Assembly: GCA_014885115.2 (NCBI GenBank)
Contig: WKLE02000387.1
Location: forward strand, 1-24,673
DNA: 24,673 nt
From: Asterionellopsis glacialis
Lineage: Eukaryota; Bacillariophyta; Plagiogrammaphyceae; Rhaphoneidales; Asterionellopsidaceae
Direction of reading: 5' to 3'
The position numbers were made by a program, and so were the translations under genes. Below, one piece after another: positions 1 through 8,303 of the stretch (position 1 is the stretch's first letter; every line of letters begins with the position of its first letter). A model generated the notes under the pieces. It was not told the origin of the DNA and made no database searches. It worked only from the letters and a program-made list of their open reading frames with translations.

Positions 1-137
1 GAAGAACAAGAACGGTGGTGTCATGCGCTCTAATGTCCCAAAAAACGCGCATCTGTGGAAACTGATCTCCCAGCGACCCCTCGTACACGTACGATTTCCA
101 AGCTCGTAGGTGTACACTCCTCTGTGTTCTGGAGAAT
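1..137 (-). CDS. Possible internal exon at window edge, unknown protein
   Basis: Read on the minus strand, a pyrimidine-rich tract ending in CAG (a textbook 3' splice site, AG at 139-138) is followed by an open frame from 137 to the window edge. The frame gives FSRTQRSV... then YVYEGSLGDQF and RVFWDIRAHDTTV, with natural-looking residue composition and no stop in 45 codons. The gene would continue beyond position 1. Its upstream exon should lie between 138 and 648, where several GTAAG/GTAAA donor-like sites exist, but I could not choose one. No family is recognised. A shorter plus-strand open frame also overlaps, so the strand is inferred mainly from the splice site. Confidence 0.3.
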
Positions 138-648
138 CTGGAAAAAGAGGGAAAAGGAGACAAACATTAGAGAGTGTAGCATTTCTCAGGAAAACTTTAA
201 AAGGAAATAGGTCTAGTAATTTTTGGTTTGCAGCTCTCTCTAGAGAGAGAGCACTGCTCTAATTTAAACAAAGTCTTGTTTTTACCTCTGATACTTATTG
301 AAATAAATTCTTGACCTAAATAGTTGCTGTAAAAGCAATTTTCCACCTAAGTTTATGTTAACAGCCGACAACAATGTTTCCGATTTCATTGTATAACTTC
401 TCGCAGGTCGGCATACACTGAATACATGTTTGCTGACCAAGTGCCGGGCACTACTTTATAGCTGTATACGTATGTACATGGTGAAAAACACATTTCCAAC
501 ATACGAGTAATTAAGTAAAATCTAAGTGGGATCTTATATTCGGTTTTATACGCTATTGCCGAGGCACACGTTTGAACAAGAAGTTCTCCTTACGAAGCAA
601 TTGTGCTTCTGATCACCCAGCTTACTCATTGGACAAGCGTCCAACCCC
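138..648. other. Non-coding gap between edge exon and large ORF
   Basis: No open frame of note was seen. It would hold the intron of the edge exon and the 3' flank of the large minus-strand gene that stops at 649. The only structure seen is a short inverted repeat at 233-252 (nine-base CT/GA arms around AG) that could fold into a hairpin. Its role, if any, is unknown. Confidence 0.4.
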
Positions 649-3600
649 CTAACCACGTTCTGTGCCCAACTCAGAAACATGCACAAAATGCTTAGCTTCT
701 TCTAGGCAATTCATCAGCTCATCATTGTTTCGCAATTCTCGTCGCCTTAGTTCCTCCAAAGTCCGTTCAATTTCAACTAATAACTCTTCACCTTCCTCAG
801 CGGGCGCAAGCGGGCGTTCTTTGGTGGGACTTTGTCGACGGACTTGCTCTCGTTGGGCTGCTTGCTGAGTTTCATTCAATAGTTTAAGATTTTTTAACAT
901 TATATGCCGAACGCCTTCGAAATCTCCCCATCCTTCTAGACTACCATTTTTATCTTCGTTTGCCTCATACTTTTCTCTGATTTTTTCCTGAAAGTTCCTC
1001 AGTAGGTCCTTCGACGCCGATATTAAAGCACGCTCTTCGTTTTTATTACAAGAGTGTACCTTGAGTTTCTTCTTAAATTCATCTAGTTCCAAGGAAAGGT
1101 CGTTGTGAGACACTTTAATCCCATTGCATGTACGTTGAGCTACCGCAAGCTGCTTAGACAGTGATTTAGCACTTGTTGTATATGGTGACAAATCTTCAGG
1201 TGCGGGGCTTCTTGCACGAGGACGACGTTGCCTTCTGGAAATATGTGATATGGGACCTTCAGGTACAGGGCTTCTGCTCCTCATGCGAGTGCTGGGTGTC
1301 TGGCTCCTTTTGTTGGCAGGCGATGGATTGCGGTCCTCGCTGGCAGCGAACCGCATCTGTTGCGCTCGTGGTGCCGAAGCGGCTCTTGTGACACCATCAC
1401 GCCTTTGCCTGGTGGGTGACATGTTTGTACGTAGGTCTCCCGGGCGAGGGGGGCGACGGACTTGTGAAAAGGGTCTTCCTTTTTCTCTTGATGCTAAAAT
1501 GTGAGATCTTCGGTCTTTAAGTTCAGGTTTTCTGTGGCTTAATTTCCTTCCAAGTGGAGAGCTGGACCTTCGCCGTGATTTGAGTGAAGTGAGCTGCTGA
1601 TTCTTCGATGGCGATATTTTCTGCATACTTTGAACTCTCAAATCTATCACCTCTGCTTTAATCTCAGCAGAATTGTTGCATGTTGATAGATCTTCAGCAT
1701 TAACCTTCTCTTTTAGCTTCTTGTTCCGGTGTAATAACTCTTGAACGATTGAATCATACTTCCAGAGGATATCACCCGTGGAAGCATCACTGCTAGTGAG
1801 ATTGACTGCCTCAGATTCTGTTTTGATATTTTGTTCTTGCGTAGAGTATGGAATTTTGGTAGGAGTTTGTTGAGTATCGAGCGATCTTCGAATTTTACTT
1901 GAAGAGCTCATCCGTGAGCCTCTTTTCTGTTCTGGAGATCTTCGCCTTCTTTGCTCTGTTGCTGCTATCTTTTGATGTGAGACAGAAGGTTTCGACATTG
2001 GAGAAATGTCTTTATCGGTTCGCTTCTCCAGGATGGATGAGAGTGTTCTGCTCTCTGCGGCATCTGTACTAATGCGTTCAGAGCTAGTAGAAATTGAAGG
2101 CTCACATTCTCCTTCTCGAACTTCGTTTGAGCTAAGATTTTGCGAAGAGTGGTGACCAGTTAAACCACTTGAACTTGGCTTTGTTGAATTCTTATGGGTA
2201 TCACTCTCAGAAATCTCGTCGAAAATAGCCGAGCTTTCAGCACTGCTGATAGCAACCCAACTACTGGAACGTGTCACGGCATGCAGCAAGCCACTAAAGT
2301 TACTTGTATCATCACTCAATACCATTGTGATATCATGTGGGGTAGAACCTTTCGAAACTTCTTCGGCGTCTTCATAGTGTACCTTCTTTGAATGCGTACC
2401 CTTGTCTTGGTCCACATCGCTTGTTAATGAATTCTTCACCAATGCTTCGTCGGTCTCGGTATCTTGTGCTTTTGTTGGGAGAGTTTCTTCAAGAAACCGA
2501 GCTAGGCGTCCTAGTTCATCTCTTACTAGAGGTACTTGTGCCTGGGCTTCACCTGAGGTTATTTCACTTCTTCGATTGGGTGTTGTTTCTTCAAGATAGC
2601 GAGCAAGGTGTCCTCTGTTTGGCATCTTTATCTCTTTTTCTTCTCGGGAGCTGTGAGATATAAAAGAGGGAGATGACAGTGCTTTATCACCATCGGATCC
2701 AAGTCGAGCCCGTGCACCAGTGGCCATCAAACCAGTACTCTGAGTCCCAGAGTTGTGCGAAATTAAAGGAGGCAACAATAACGCTTTGTCACCCTCCGAT
2801 ACAGGGTGAGCCCTTGTTCCTGTAGCAGAAAAACTTCTAACTTTCTCGGTTGAAGATGGTAAAGAAAGAGGCTGATCACTATCCTCGTCGCCAAACTTTG
2901 ACGGTCGTCCTGATTTTGATGCTCCCAGTGGAGGTTTGGATCTGGAGTCCTGCACTTTGCTTTTTTTTGGTCTGTCGACGTAGTTCTGCTTTCCAGAATG
3001 TCGAGACGCTTTTGGGCTAGAATTGATATTTTCACTAATTTCATGATCAGTCCAGTCATCAGGAACTGTTAAAATATCCATGCTCGTCGATTCTTGATCA
3101 AATTCATTGGTTTCGTTTTGTTGCTCGGTTTCGATCTCCTCGTTTTCGAGATTCACGATGACTTTACTTGATCCTGCAGTACGTGGAAGTTTTAAGATCA
3201 TTTCTTGGTTTTTCGGGGCTCCGCTTGCTAAATCATTCAACGTCAGGAACTTTTGCCCTTCGGTAATTGAATTGTTTTGATTGGTAGGACCGATGGGATC
3301 ATCCGACAAAGCAGAGTCATATGCAGAAGTATCAGATAGTATATTCTCAACCTTTTCCAATGATTTCTTGGCTTCTTCTTTTGAAGCTTTACTATTCTTT
3401 GGTTGAGAATCTGTTGTTGCAGTCCGCGGAAAATCAATTGTTTGGGGAATAGTTGGTGCAACAGATGTAGCAGATGATTCAGTGTCGGAGGCTTCATCCA
3501 TGTTTGACTGTGGCGACGTTGGGCGTTCGCTCCATCCAACAAAATGAAGAAATTTATCAGTTGGGCTTAATTGCTTTGGTTCTGGTATCTGTTTCTTTTG

Positions 3601-5967
3601 TGCTTGGACTTGCACAGGTTTCCTTATTTGTTTGCCATCTGCTGTAGAATCAATTGTAGAAAGTGTCGACCAGAAAGAGTCATTCCTATCAAGCAAAGGC
3701 GATTTGGTATCGTGTGCATCTTTAACGGAAGGAATAGAACCTGGTGACCTCCGGCGGAAAGGTGAGCTACAGCAGCCTTTGTTGTCACCGAAGTCGACTA
3801 GGAGCTCTTCTTTTTTAACATTCGTAGAACTTAGGTTTTCTACTTTCTTCGTTGTGCATTTTGATTTGAGGCCCGTTTCTTCGACTGAAGCAAGTTCCTG
3901 TAAAGATGACGATAGAATTGAATTCGAATTATCATCTTTCAAGACTGGTGTATTAGTTTTTATCTCAGTGGTGTTGACCAATGCATTTGTTGCAAATACA
4001 TCTTGTGGTGAAATTTTTTTCCTCCTCCCTGCGTCGTTTTGTATTGTATCAACAGTTTTAGGTTGCTGCGGTATTTTCTTTGAATTCGATAGAAAATCAG
4101 TGCACTTGTAGACAGCACCACATACATCGACAGGTCCTTCATCAATAGATTCAATCTCAAAATCTTTGAATCCGACTCGGGCTTCTGTCAGTTTTGAATA
4201 TGTTTGACCTGTTCTTGTACCATTTGGGGCAACAGTTAATTGTTCCGCTGCAAGAAAGTTTTGAATTAATTCTGATTCCACTGCATTTTCCTCCACGACA
4301 CCATATCTATCATCTAATGTATTCAAGGTGCGGGATTCGTCATCCTCTTCCTCCCGCAAAGAGCCGCCTTCATCCTCACTCTTAAAGTCTCCGACAGAAT
4401 CTGTCTTCTGTCTATGATGCTCCTGTGCTTTCTTGGGATCTATATCTGGTAGATACAGAGACTCGACGTCAGTTTCTCGCTTCACCTCATGTTTGGAGTC
4501 ACTTTTTTCGGGATTGGTAGCATCCATGTAACCAGAAGAATATCCATCTTCTCTGTAGTTCAGATTCACCCTTGGTAATTCTTCCTTTTCCGTAGTATCG
4601 TAGTAGGTTGACATTGGGTCAGTATCAGGATTATCTTCCAGTATGCTCATCGTAGCTGTTGGCACCGCATCATTGAGCTGCCCGTCTGTGTCTTCGTGGC
4701 TCAGTAGATGAATTGACTCGTGAACGGATTTTGGTGATTCTTTCTTCTTTGACTGGCCGCTTGTTGATAGATGATTGAACGCCATATTTACAACATCATC
4801 CAAGTTTCCATCTTTTGCACCATTTTTCGATAGTGGTACTGATTTGGGTGATTTTTTAGTTGTGGAATGATCACTTGTTGAGAGACGATTTAATGCCATG
4901 TTTGCAATGTCATCAAAGTTTCCATCCTCGCGAGTGCCTTTTGGTTGTCTTGTTGCTTTCAGATGTTCTTTCTTTTTAGAATGATCACTTGTCGACAACC
5001 GACTAAATGCCATGTTTACAACATCATCCAACCCCCCTTCCTGTTCTGAATTTAGTTTGATATCATCGCGTCTTTTTCTTTGCTTGCTTTTCTTTGCTTT
5101 TGGTATTTCCTTTGACCGTCCGGTTGGTATTGGAGACTCTTTTGCCTTGGTATGATCACTTGTTGATAGACGACTAAATGCCATATCAACCAAATCATCC
5201 AAATTACTTAAATTGTTGTTCCCAATGGATCTAGGTGAATGAACCTCTCTCGGTTTAGAATGATCGCTGTTAGCAAGACGACCGAAAGCCATATTCATGA
5301 CATCATCTAGGCCAGCATCGGAGTAAGGTTCCTTTTTACGCTCGTTAGCTGTTTTTGTTATCAATTGATTGGATCCCATTTTCATGATACGTTTTACTTC
5401 GCGTTTGCTTCTTACCCTTTGTTTCGACGAAGAGGGTGATGTAGGTAATTTTTCATTCGACTTTGCATTTTCAGGACTCGGTTGTGGCGTAATCACATTT
5501 ATATCAATCGATGCTGACTTTGGTAGAGACAGCGATGTTGTACTGCCTAGATGAAATTCTTGCATAGATATTACGTCGTCTGAATCGTCGTCTGAATCGT
5601 CTGCTGAATCTTCAGTCGTTGGATATGCTGATGAACTGAACGCTTGACTAAAAGAAAAGGAAGATTCTGATTCATCTCCTGGTTTTCCTGGTGCATTACT
5701 AGCGATCTCCAATAAGGATTGTTCTTCCAGAATGGACCTGACGATGCTTTCTTCTTTTGTGCTCGAATTATTAACACTGCCGCCTACGTCAGAGAAGGCA
5801 TATGACGACTGCTGTGATTCCTCAGCAGATTTCATGCTCCCATTGTTCGATGTTGAATTTGGTGTCTTTAGACTAGACTTTCTCGAATACGGTACTCTTG
5901 GTGGTATTCTTGGTGAAGGCGAACCGGATCCCTTCCTTGGTGACTTGGATCTCTGTAGCAAACTCAT
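649..5967 (-). CDS. Large disordered repeat and coiled-coil protein, 1772 aa, function unknown
   Basis: A single uninterrupted ATG-to-TAG frame of 1772 codons; an open frame this long in low-GC DNA is strong evidence of a real gene. No enzymatic or membrane domain is recognised. The protein is rich in Ser, Lys, Glu and Asp, with a basic Ser/Pro/Arg N-terminus (SKSPRKGSGSPSPRIPPR). Five units of about 20 residues recur between roughly residues 219 and 410, with consensus [LF]DD-[VLI]-x-[ND]-MA-[FL]-x-[RH]-L-[SA]-[TN]-S-[DG]-[HQ]-[ST] and charged linkers. A second duplicated motif, LAR[YF]LEET, lies near residues 1117 and 1153, and an ATGxRA...GDKAL...ISHxS pair lies near 1040-1090. Around residues 1480-1600 it is very basic (RRxRS-type), and about 1600-1772 is predicted coiled coil (for example LVEIERTLEELRRRELRNN). 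This resembles a scaffold, cytoskeletal or centrosome-associated protein, but that is inference from composition only. No intron is evident. Confidence 0.85.
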   Translation of the reverse strand: MSLLQRSKSPRKGSGSPSPRIPPRVPYSRKSSLKTPNSTSNNGSMKSAEESQQSSYAFSDVGGSVNNSSTKEESIVRSILEEQSLLEIASNAPGKPGDESESSFSFSQAFSSSAYPTTEDSADDSDDDSDDVISMQEFHLGSTTSLSLPKSASIDINVITPQPSPENAKSNEKLPTSPSSSKQRVRSKREVKRIMKMGSNQLITKTANERKKEPYSDAGLDDVMNMAFGRLANSDHSKPREVHSPRSIGNNNLSNLDDLVDMAFSRLSTSDHTKAKESPIPTGRSKEIPKAKKSKQRKRRDDIKLNSEQEGGLDDVVNMAFSRLSTSDHSKKKEHLKATRQPKGTREDGNFDDIANMALNRLSTSDHSTTKKSPKSVPLSKNGAKDGNLDDVVNMAFNHLSTSGQSKKKESPKSVHESIHLLSHEDTDGQLNDAVPTATMSILEDNPDTDPMSTYYDTTEKEELPRVNLNYREDGYSSGYMDATNPEKSDSKHEVKRETDVESLYLPDIDPKKAQEHHRQKTDSVGDFKSEDEGGSLREEEDDESRTLNTLDDRYGVVEENAVESELIQNFLAAEQLTVAPNGTRTGQTYSKLTEARVGFKDFEIESIDEGPVDVCGAVYKCTDFLSNSKKIPQQPKTVDTIQNDAGRRKKISPQDVFATNALVNTTEIKTNTPVLKDDNSNSILSSSLQELASVEETGLKSKCTTKKVENLSSTNVKKEELLVDFGDNKGCCSSPFRRRSPGSIPSVKDAHDTKSPLLDRNDSFWSTLSTIDSTADGKQIRKPVQVQAQKKQIPEPKQLSPTDKFLHFVGWSERPTSPQSNMDEASDTESSATSVAPTIPQTIDFPRTATTDSQPKNSKASKEEAKKSLEKVENILSDTSAYDSALSDDPIGPTNQNNSITEGQKFLTLNDLASGAPKNQEMILKLPRTAGSSKVIVNLENEEIETEQQNETNEFDQESTSMDILTVPDDWTDHEISENINSSPKASRHSGKQNYVDRPKKSKVQDSRSKPPLGASKSGRPSKFGDEDSDQPLSLPSSTEKVRSFSATGTRAHPVSEGDKALLLPPLISHNSGTQSTGLMATGARARLGSDGDKALSSPSFISHSSREEKEIKMPNRGHLARYLEETTPNRRSEITSGEAQAQVPLVRDELGRLARFLEETLPTKAQDTETDEALVKNSLTSDVDQDKGTHSKKVHYEDAEEVSKGSTPHDITMVLSDDTSNFSGLLHAVTRSSSWVAISSAESSAIFDEISESDTHKNSTKPSSSGLTGHHSSQNLSSNEVREGECEPSISTSSERISTDAAESRTLSSILEKRTDKDISPMSKPSVSHQKIAATEQRRRRSPEQKRGSRMSSSSKIRRSLDTQQTPTKIPYSTQEQNIKTESEAVNLTSSDASTGDILWKYDSIVQELLHRNKKLKEKVNAEDLSTCNNSAEIKAEVIDLRVQSMQKISPSKNQQLTSLKSRRRSSSPLGRKLSHRKPELKDRRSHILASREKGRPFSQVRRPPRPGDLRTNMSPTRQRRDGVTRAASAPRAQQMRFAASEDRNPSPANKRSQTPSTRMRSRSPVPEGPISHISRRQRRPRARSPAPEDLSPYTTSAKSLSKQLAVAQRTCNGIKVSHNDLSLELDEFKKKLKVHSCNKNEERALISASKDLLRNFQEKIREKYEANEDKNGSLEGWGDFEGVRHIMLKNLKLLNETQQAAQREQVRRQSPTKERPLAPAEEGEELLVEIERTLEELRRRELRNNDELMNCLEEAKHFVHVSELGTERG
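4745..5315 (-). repeat. Five-copy protein-coding repeat inside the large ORF
   Basis: Five degenerate copies of a roughly 60-bp coding unit, at about 5255-5315, 5145-5205, 4977-5035, 4862-4925 and 4745-4805, separated by 50-110 bp of variable Lys/Ser/Pro-rich linker. The conserved core reads MAFxRLxxSDHS with the acidic pair DD just before it. Copies 2 to 4 share RLSTSDH, copy 1 reads RLANSDH, and copy 5 has drifted to HLSTSGQ. The core is compatible with a short amphipathic helix followed by a phosphorylatable Ser/Thr stretch (inference). Confidence 0.8.
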
Positions 5968-6705
5968 GTGTCAAGCTCCACTCAACAAAAGGCTTCTATT
6001 TCTATCAATGGCTCCGTCTCAGACCGTAACAACGGCAATATCCTTTCAATTTTTGTGAATATGCTAGTGTGTTTGAGCAGGTCCTAGCTAGTTAACACAT
6101 ACGTGTCTTCGGTCGTAGTAAGTGGTTGTGGATACTGCTCTATCTTTTTTTCTTATACTTTTGACTACCGTTTTACTAAAGGCACTTTTGCTCCTATTTC
6201 CGGTTTAATTAGTCGGTTGAGGGTAAAATACTTAAGAAGTATCGGATTTTCGGTTTTGATTTGTCGCCAATTAAAATGGAAAATATGGATATTTGTACCA
6301 GAATATTGCTTATATTGAGACATTTATTCCGTTGAGAAATCACTGCTTTTAAGACTTCATGCATGTTGGGCGATATTAGACGCGAGTATTTGTTCGTTTA
6401 TTTGACATTTCAAATGGTATTCAACTTTTATATGATAATTATTAATATAGGTTTATATTATCGCAGAAAGTGGGGTAATTACGCCGGCCGATACCAAAAT
6501 ATTTTCAAATGAGAGCGTCTGTTCTTGCTTCACTAAATTCCCACAATCCTGAAAAAGTCGGATATCGGACCCCCTTGCTTAGTAATATCAAAGCAATTGA
6601 CAATCGAGTCCATCAGAATCGAGCCAAGTTTTATTCCTCCCATTATCAAAGTTAAGCTTGTCGTAACAAGGCAAATCAAGCAAACCGTTGTCTTCCGACA
6701 TAACG
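5968..6705. other. Intergenic, promoter side of the large gene
   Basis: AT-rich sequence upstream of the large minus-strand gene and of the beta-helix relic. Short open frames occur but look random. I recognise no promoter element, repeat or RNA gene here. Confidence 0.4.
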
Positions 6706-7851
6706 TTTTCGAAACTCACAGAGCAACAAGTCTGACATTAAGGAGCAAAACCTTTATGTGAATGCTCAGACTGGAAATGATTCCAATAATTGCTCTTCCT
6801 CGTCGAGTTCCGTGAAATCTCTTTCTCGAGCCATGAAACTTGTCGCTTCCAAATGTCGTCCTCTCACTTCCAATCTCATTGTTAATTTACCTTTACCGAC
6901 GAACAATTAAAAGTCCGTACTGCCCATCGTGGGACGAACGACGATCTACAAGTCATTTTTCGAGGGGATAGCGATGGTTCGACTCGATTTCTGAGCAGAG
7001 AAGATTTAAATTTTGTTAAAGTTCGAGCTTAAGTGAGTCTCACCCAGTAAGGCAACTGGCGCAAGCTTCTGGAACCTTCATATCAAATCTCTGGGCAGCG
7101 GCACCTCCCTCTACATTCCCATACAACGACAGTGCTCTCCGTTGGCCAGATAAAGATTGTCGAGATTTTACGAATTAGCAATCTGCACCAACTTGATCTC
7201 TTAATGGCCAAGTCATGACTCGATCTCGAAAACCCAATTTGCCCCCTTCCACAGTATCGAAGGACTCGGACAGCATGGGAGAAGTGAGAGACACCTGGCT
7301 TCGTACGCACCCAGCCAACAATATAGGAATAATCAAGTACAAATCGTCGAATACTGCATCGATATTCAAAGCATCCAAACCCATTAACTCAAATTTTGAT
7401 CCAGTTCAATGGGTAGGGACATTTTTCAATGGCGGAGCGGATGTATTAGTATACGAAAATTCCTTCCTTCCTCCTGAAGGTGGCTCTACTAATGGTGCTA
7501 TGTTAAAGAACAGGGCAGCATTGTTCGAGCAAAGGTGTGGAGGAACGATTTGGCCTGATTCCACTTCCTGCGACAATACTGGTCTTTGTTCTTTAGATGC
7601 TTTTTACAAGGAAATGAGACAGTTTAGGTTTACTCAAGACCCTTGGGCTTCTGTATTCCCTGAACTTGTTAATATTGATACGACTCCTGATCCCTGAAGC
7701 GACTATTATTGAGCAGATAGGAGTTATTGCCCTGTTGTTTCTTGGAATAATACTGTTGTTTGCAGTTAACAATAAATCTATATTGGAGAAGGCGGAAACT
7801 GTGGACAACATTATTACTATTGCTTTACTGCTAATCTGTTGGTATCTTTAG
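6706..7851 (+). pseudogene. Broken right-handed beta-helix protein gene
   Basis: Four consecutive pieces in shifting frames read like one protein family. Piece 1 (about 6706-6910) has LYVNAQTGNDSNNC followed by VKSLSRAMKLVASKC, the typical opening of parallel beta-helix proteins (YV...GND...G...P..TL..A). Piece 2 (6892-7032) has TDEQLKVR and VIFRGDSDGSTRFLS. Piece 3 (about 7018-7176) has SGTFISNLW and YNDSALRWPDKDC. Piece 4 (7197-7697) has FFNGGADVLVYENSF, KNRAALFEQ and DPWASVFPELVNI, the usual C-terminal strand set and the PW...FPEL signature. Stops and frame changes separate the pieces, no in-frame ATG precedes piece 1, and the long central coil region expected of the family seems missing between pieces 3 and 4. 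Such proteins are often secreted carbohydrate-active or adhesive. Some breaks could be introns, but I found no convincing splice pairs. Family assignment is from motif memory. Confidence 0.6.
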
Positions 7852-7854
7852 TAG
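7688..7854 (+). other. Hydrophobic tail in a shifted frame after the beta-helix relic
   Basis: The frame that ends at 7697 with ...NIDTTPDP overlaps another frame that stays open from there to the TAG at 7852-7854. It encodes EATIIEQIGVIALLFLG and a second hydrophobic run, IITIALLLICWYL, so two short membrane-like segments. A one-base shift near 7693 would fuse it to the preceding piece. It may be the original C-terminal membrane anchor of the relic, or a chance AT-rich hydrophobic frame. I cannot decide between them. Confidence 0.3.
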
Positions 7855-8080
7855 GACGAAAACAAAATAAGGTGCCATGTTGCATGCATAAAATAACACG
7901 TTAAGATGCCATGCTTTTGGAACAACACGTAAACACACCTAGCTTTTACCATCCGGAACAAGACGGCATTTTTTGCGTTGCCTTTTTTTTAATTATTCTA
8001 CTTAACACTTGCCATATGATATGCGATTTATCATTAATCATACAGATTGGGCGGATAATGAAGAACCAACCAGCAACTTA

Positions 8081-8264
8081 GTATTGTTCTTGAGTTCACG
8101 GTAAAACTGTTAGTGAGCAATTTAAGAATTACTCAATAGACAGGTCAAGACCAATGCCTTTGCGCTCATAGCAGTGGCAGCGCCAATTGTACCAAAAGAG
8201 GGCGCTGTACAAGTGGACGCGAAATCAATGAATTATCCACCTGCGGCTTAACTCTGTACAAAGT
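8081..8264 (-). pseudogene. Dead 184-bp fragment of the amino-acid permease gene
   Basis: This stretch matches positions 12578-12764 inside exon 2 of the minus-strand permease almost base for base, in the same orientation: the same GTTCTTGAGTTCACGGTAAA start, then CAGGTCAAGA, CAATGCCTT, GCGCTCATA, TACCAAAAGAGGG and CCTGCGGC blocks in order. The encoded protein segment in the intact gene runs from KSYAAGGK through the SAKALILTCMLSN helix to REL. The copy has a deletion of about 9 bases, an insertion of about 6 bases, and in-frame stops (the Tyr of KSYAAGGK is replaced by a stop). I saw no similarity outside these limits, so it is a short, sharply bounded duplicate. It lies between the beta-helix relic and the 3' end of the bestrophin-like gene. 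Confidence 0.85.
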
Positions 8265-8303
8265 GACACCCCACCACCACCACCGTGTGTCAATAATAGA
8301 TAG

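Noticed and set aside
233..252. CT/GA inverted repeat as a terminator or attachment site
   Set aside because: Simple dinucleotide arms arise easily by slippage, and no U-run or element boundary is linked to it.
3632..4111. 159-codon plus-strand open frame
   Set aside because: It lies entirely antisense to the 1772-residue gene, and its composition mirrors the Ser/Lys-rich sense codons. It is a shadow frame.
8271..8284. CCA trinucleotide run
   Set aside because: Too short to count as more than a minor microsatellite.
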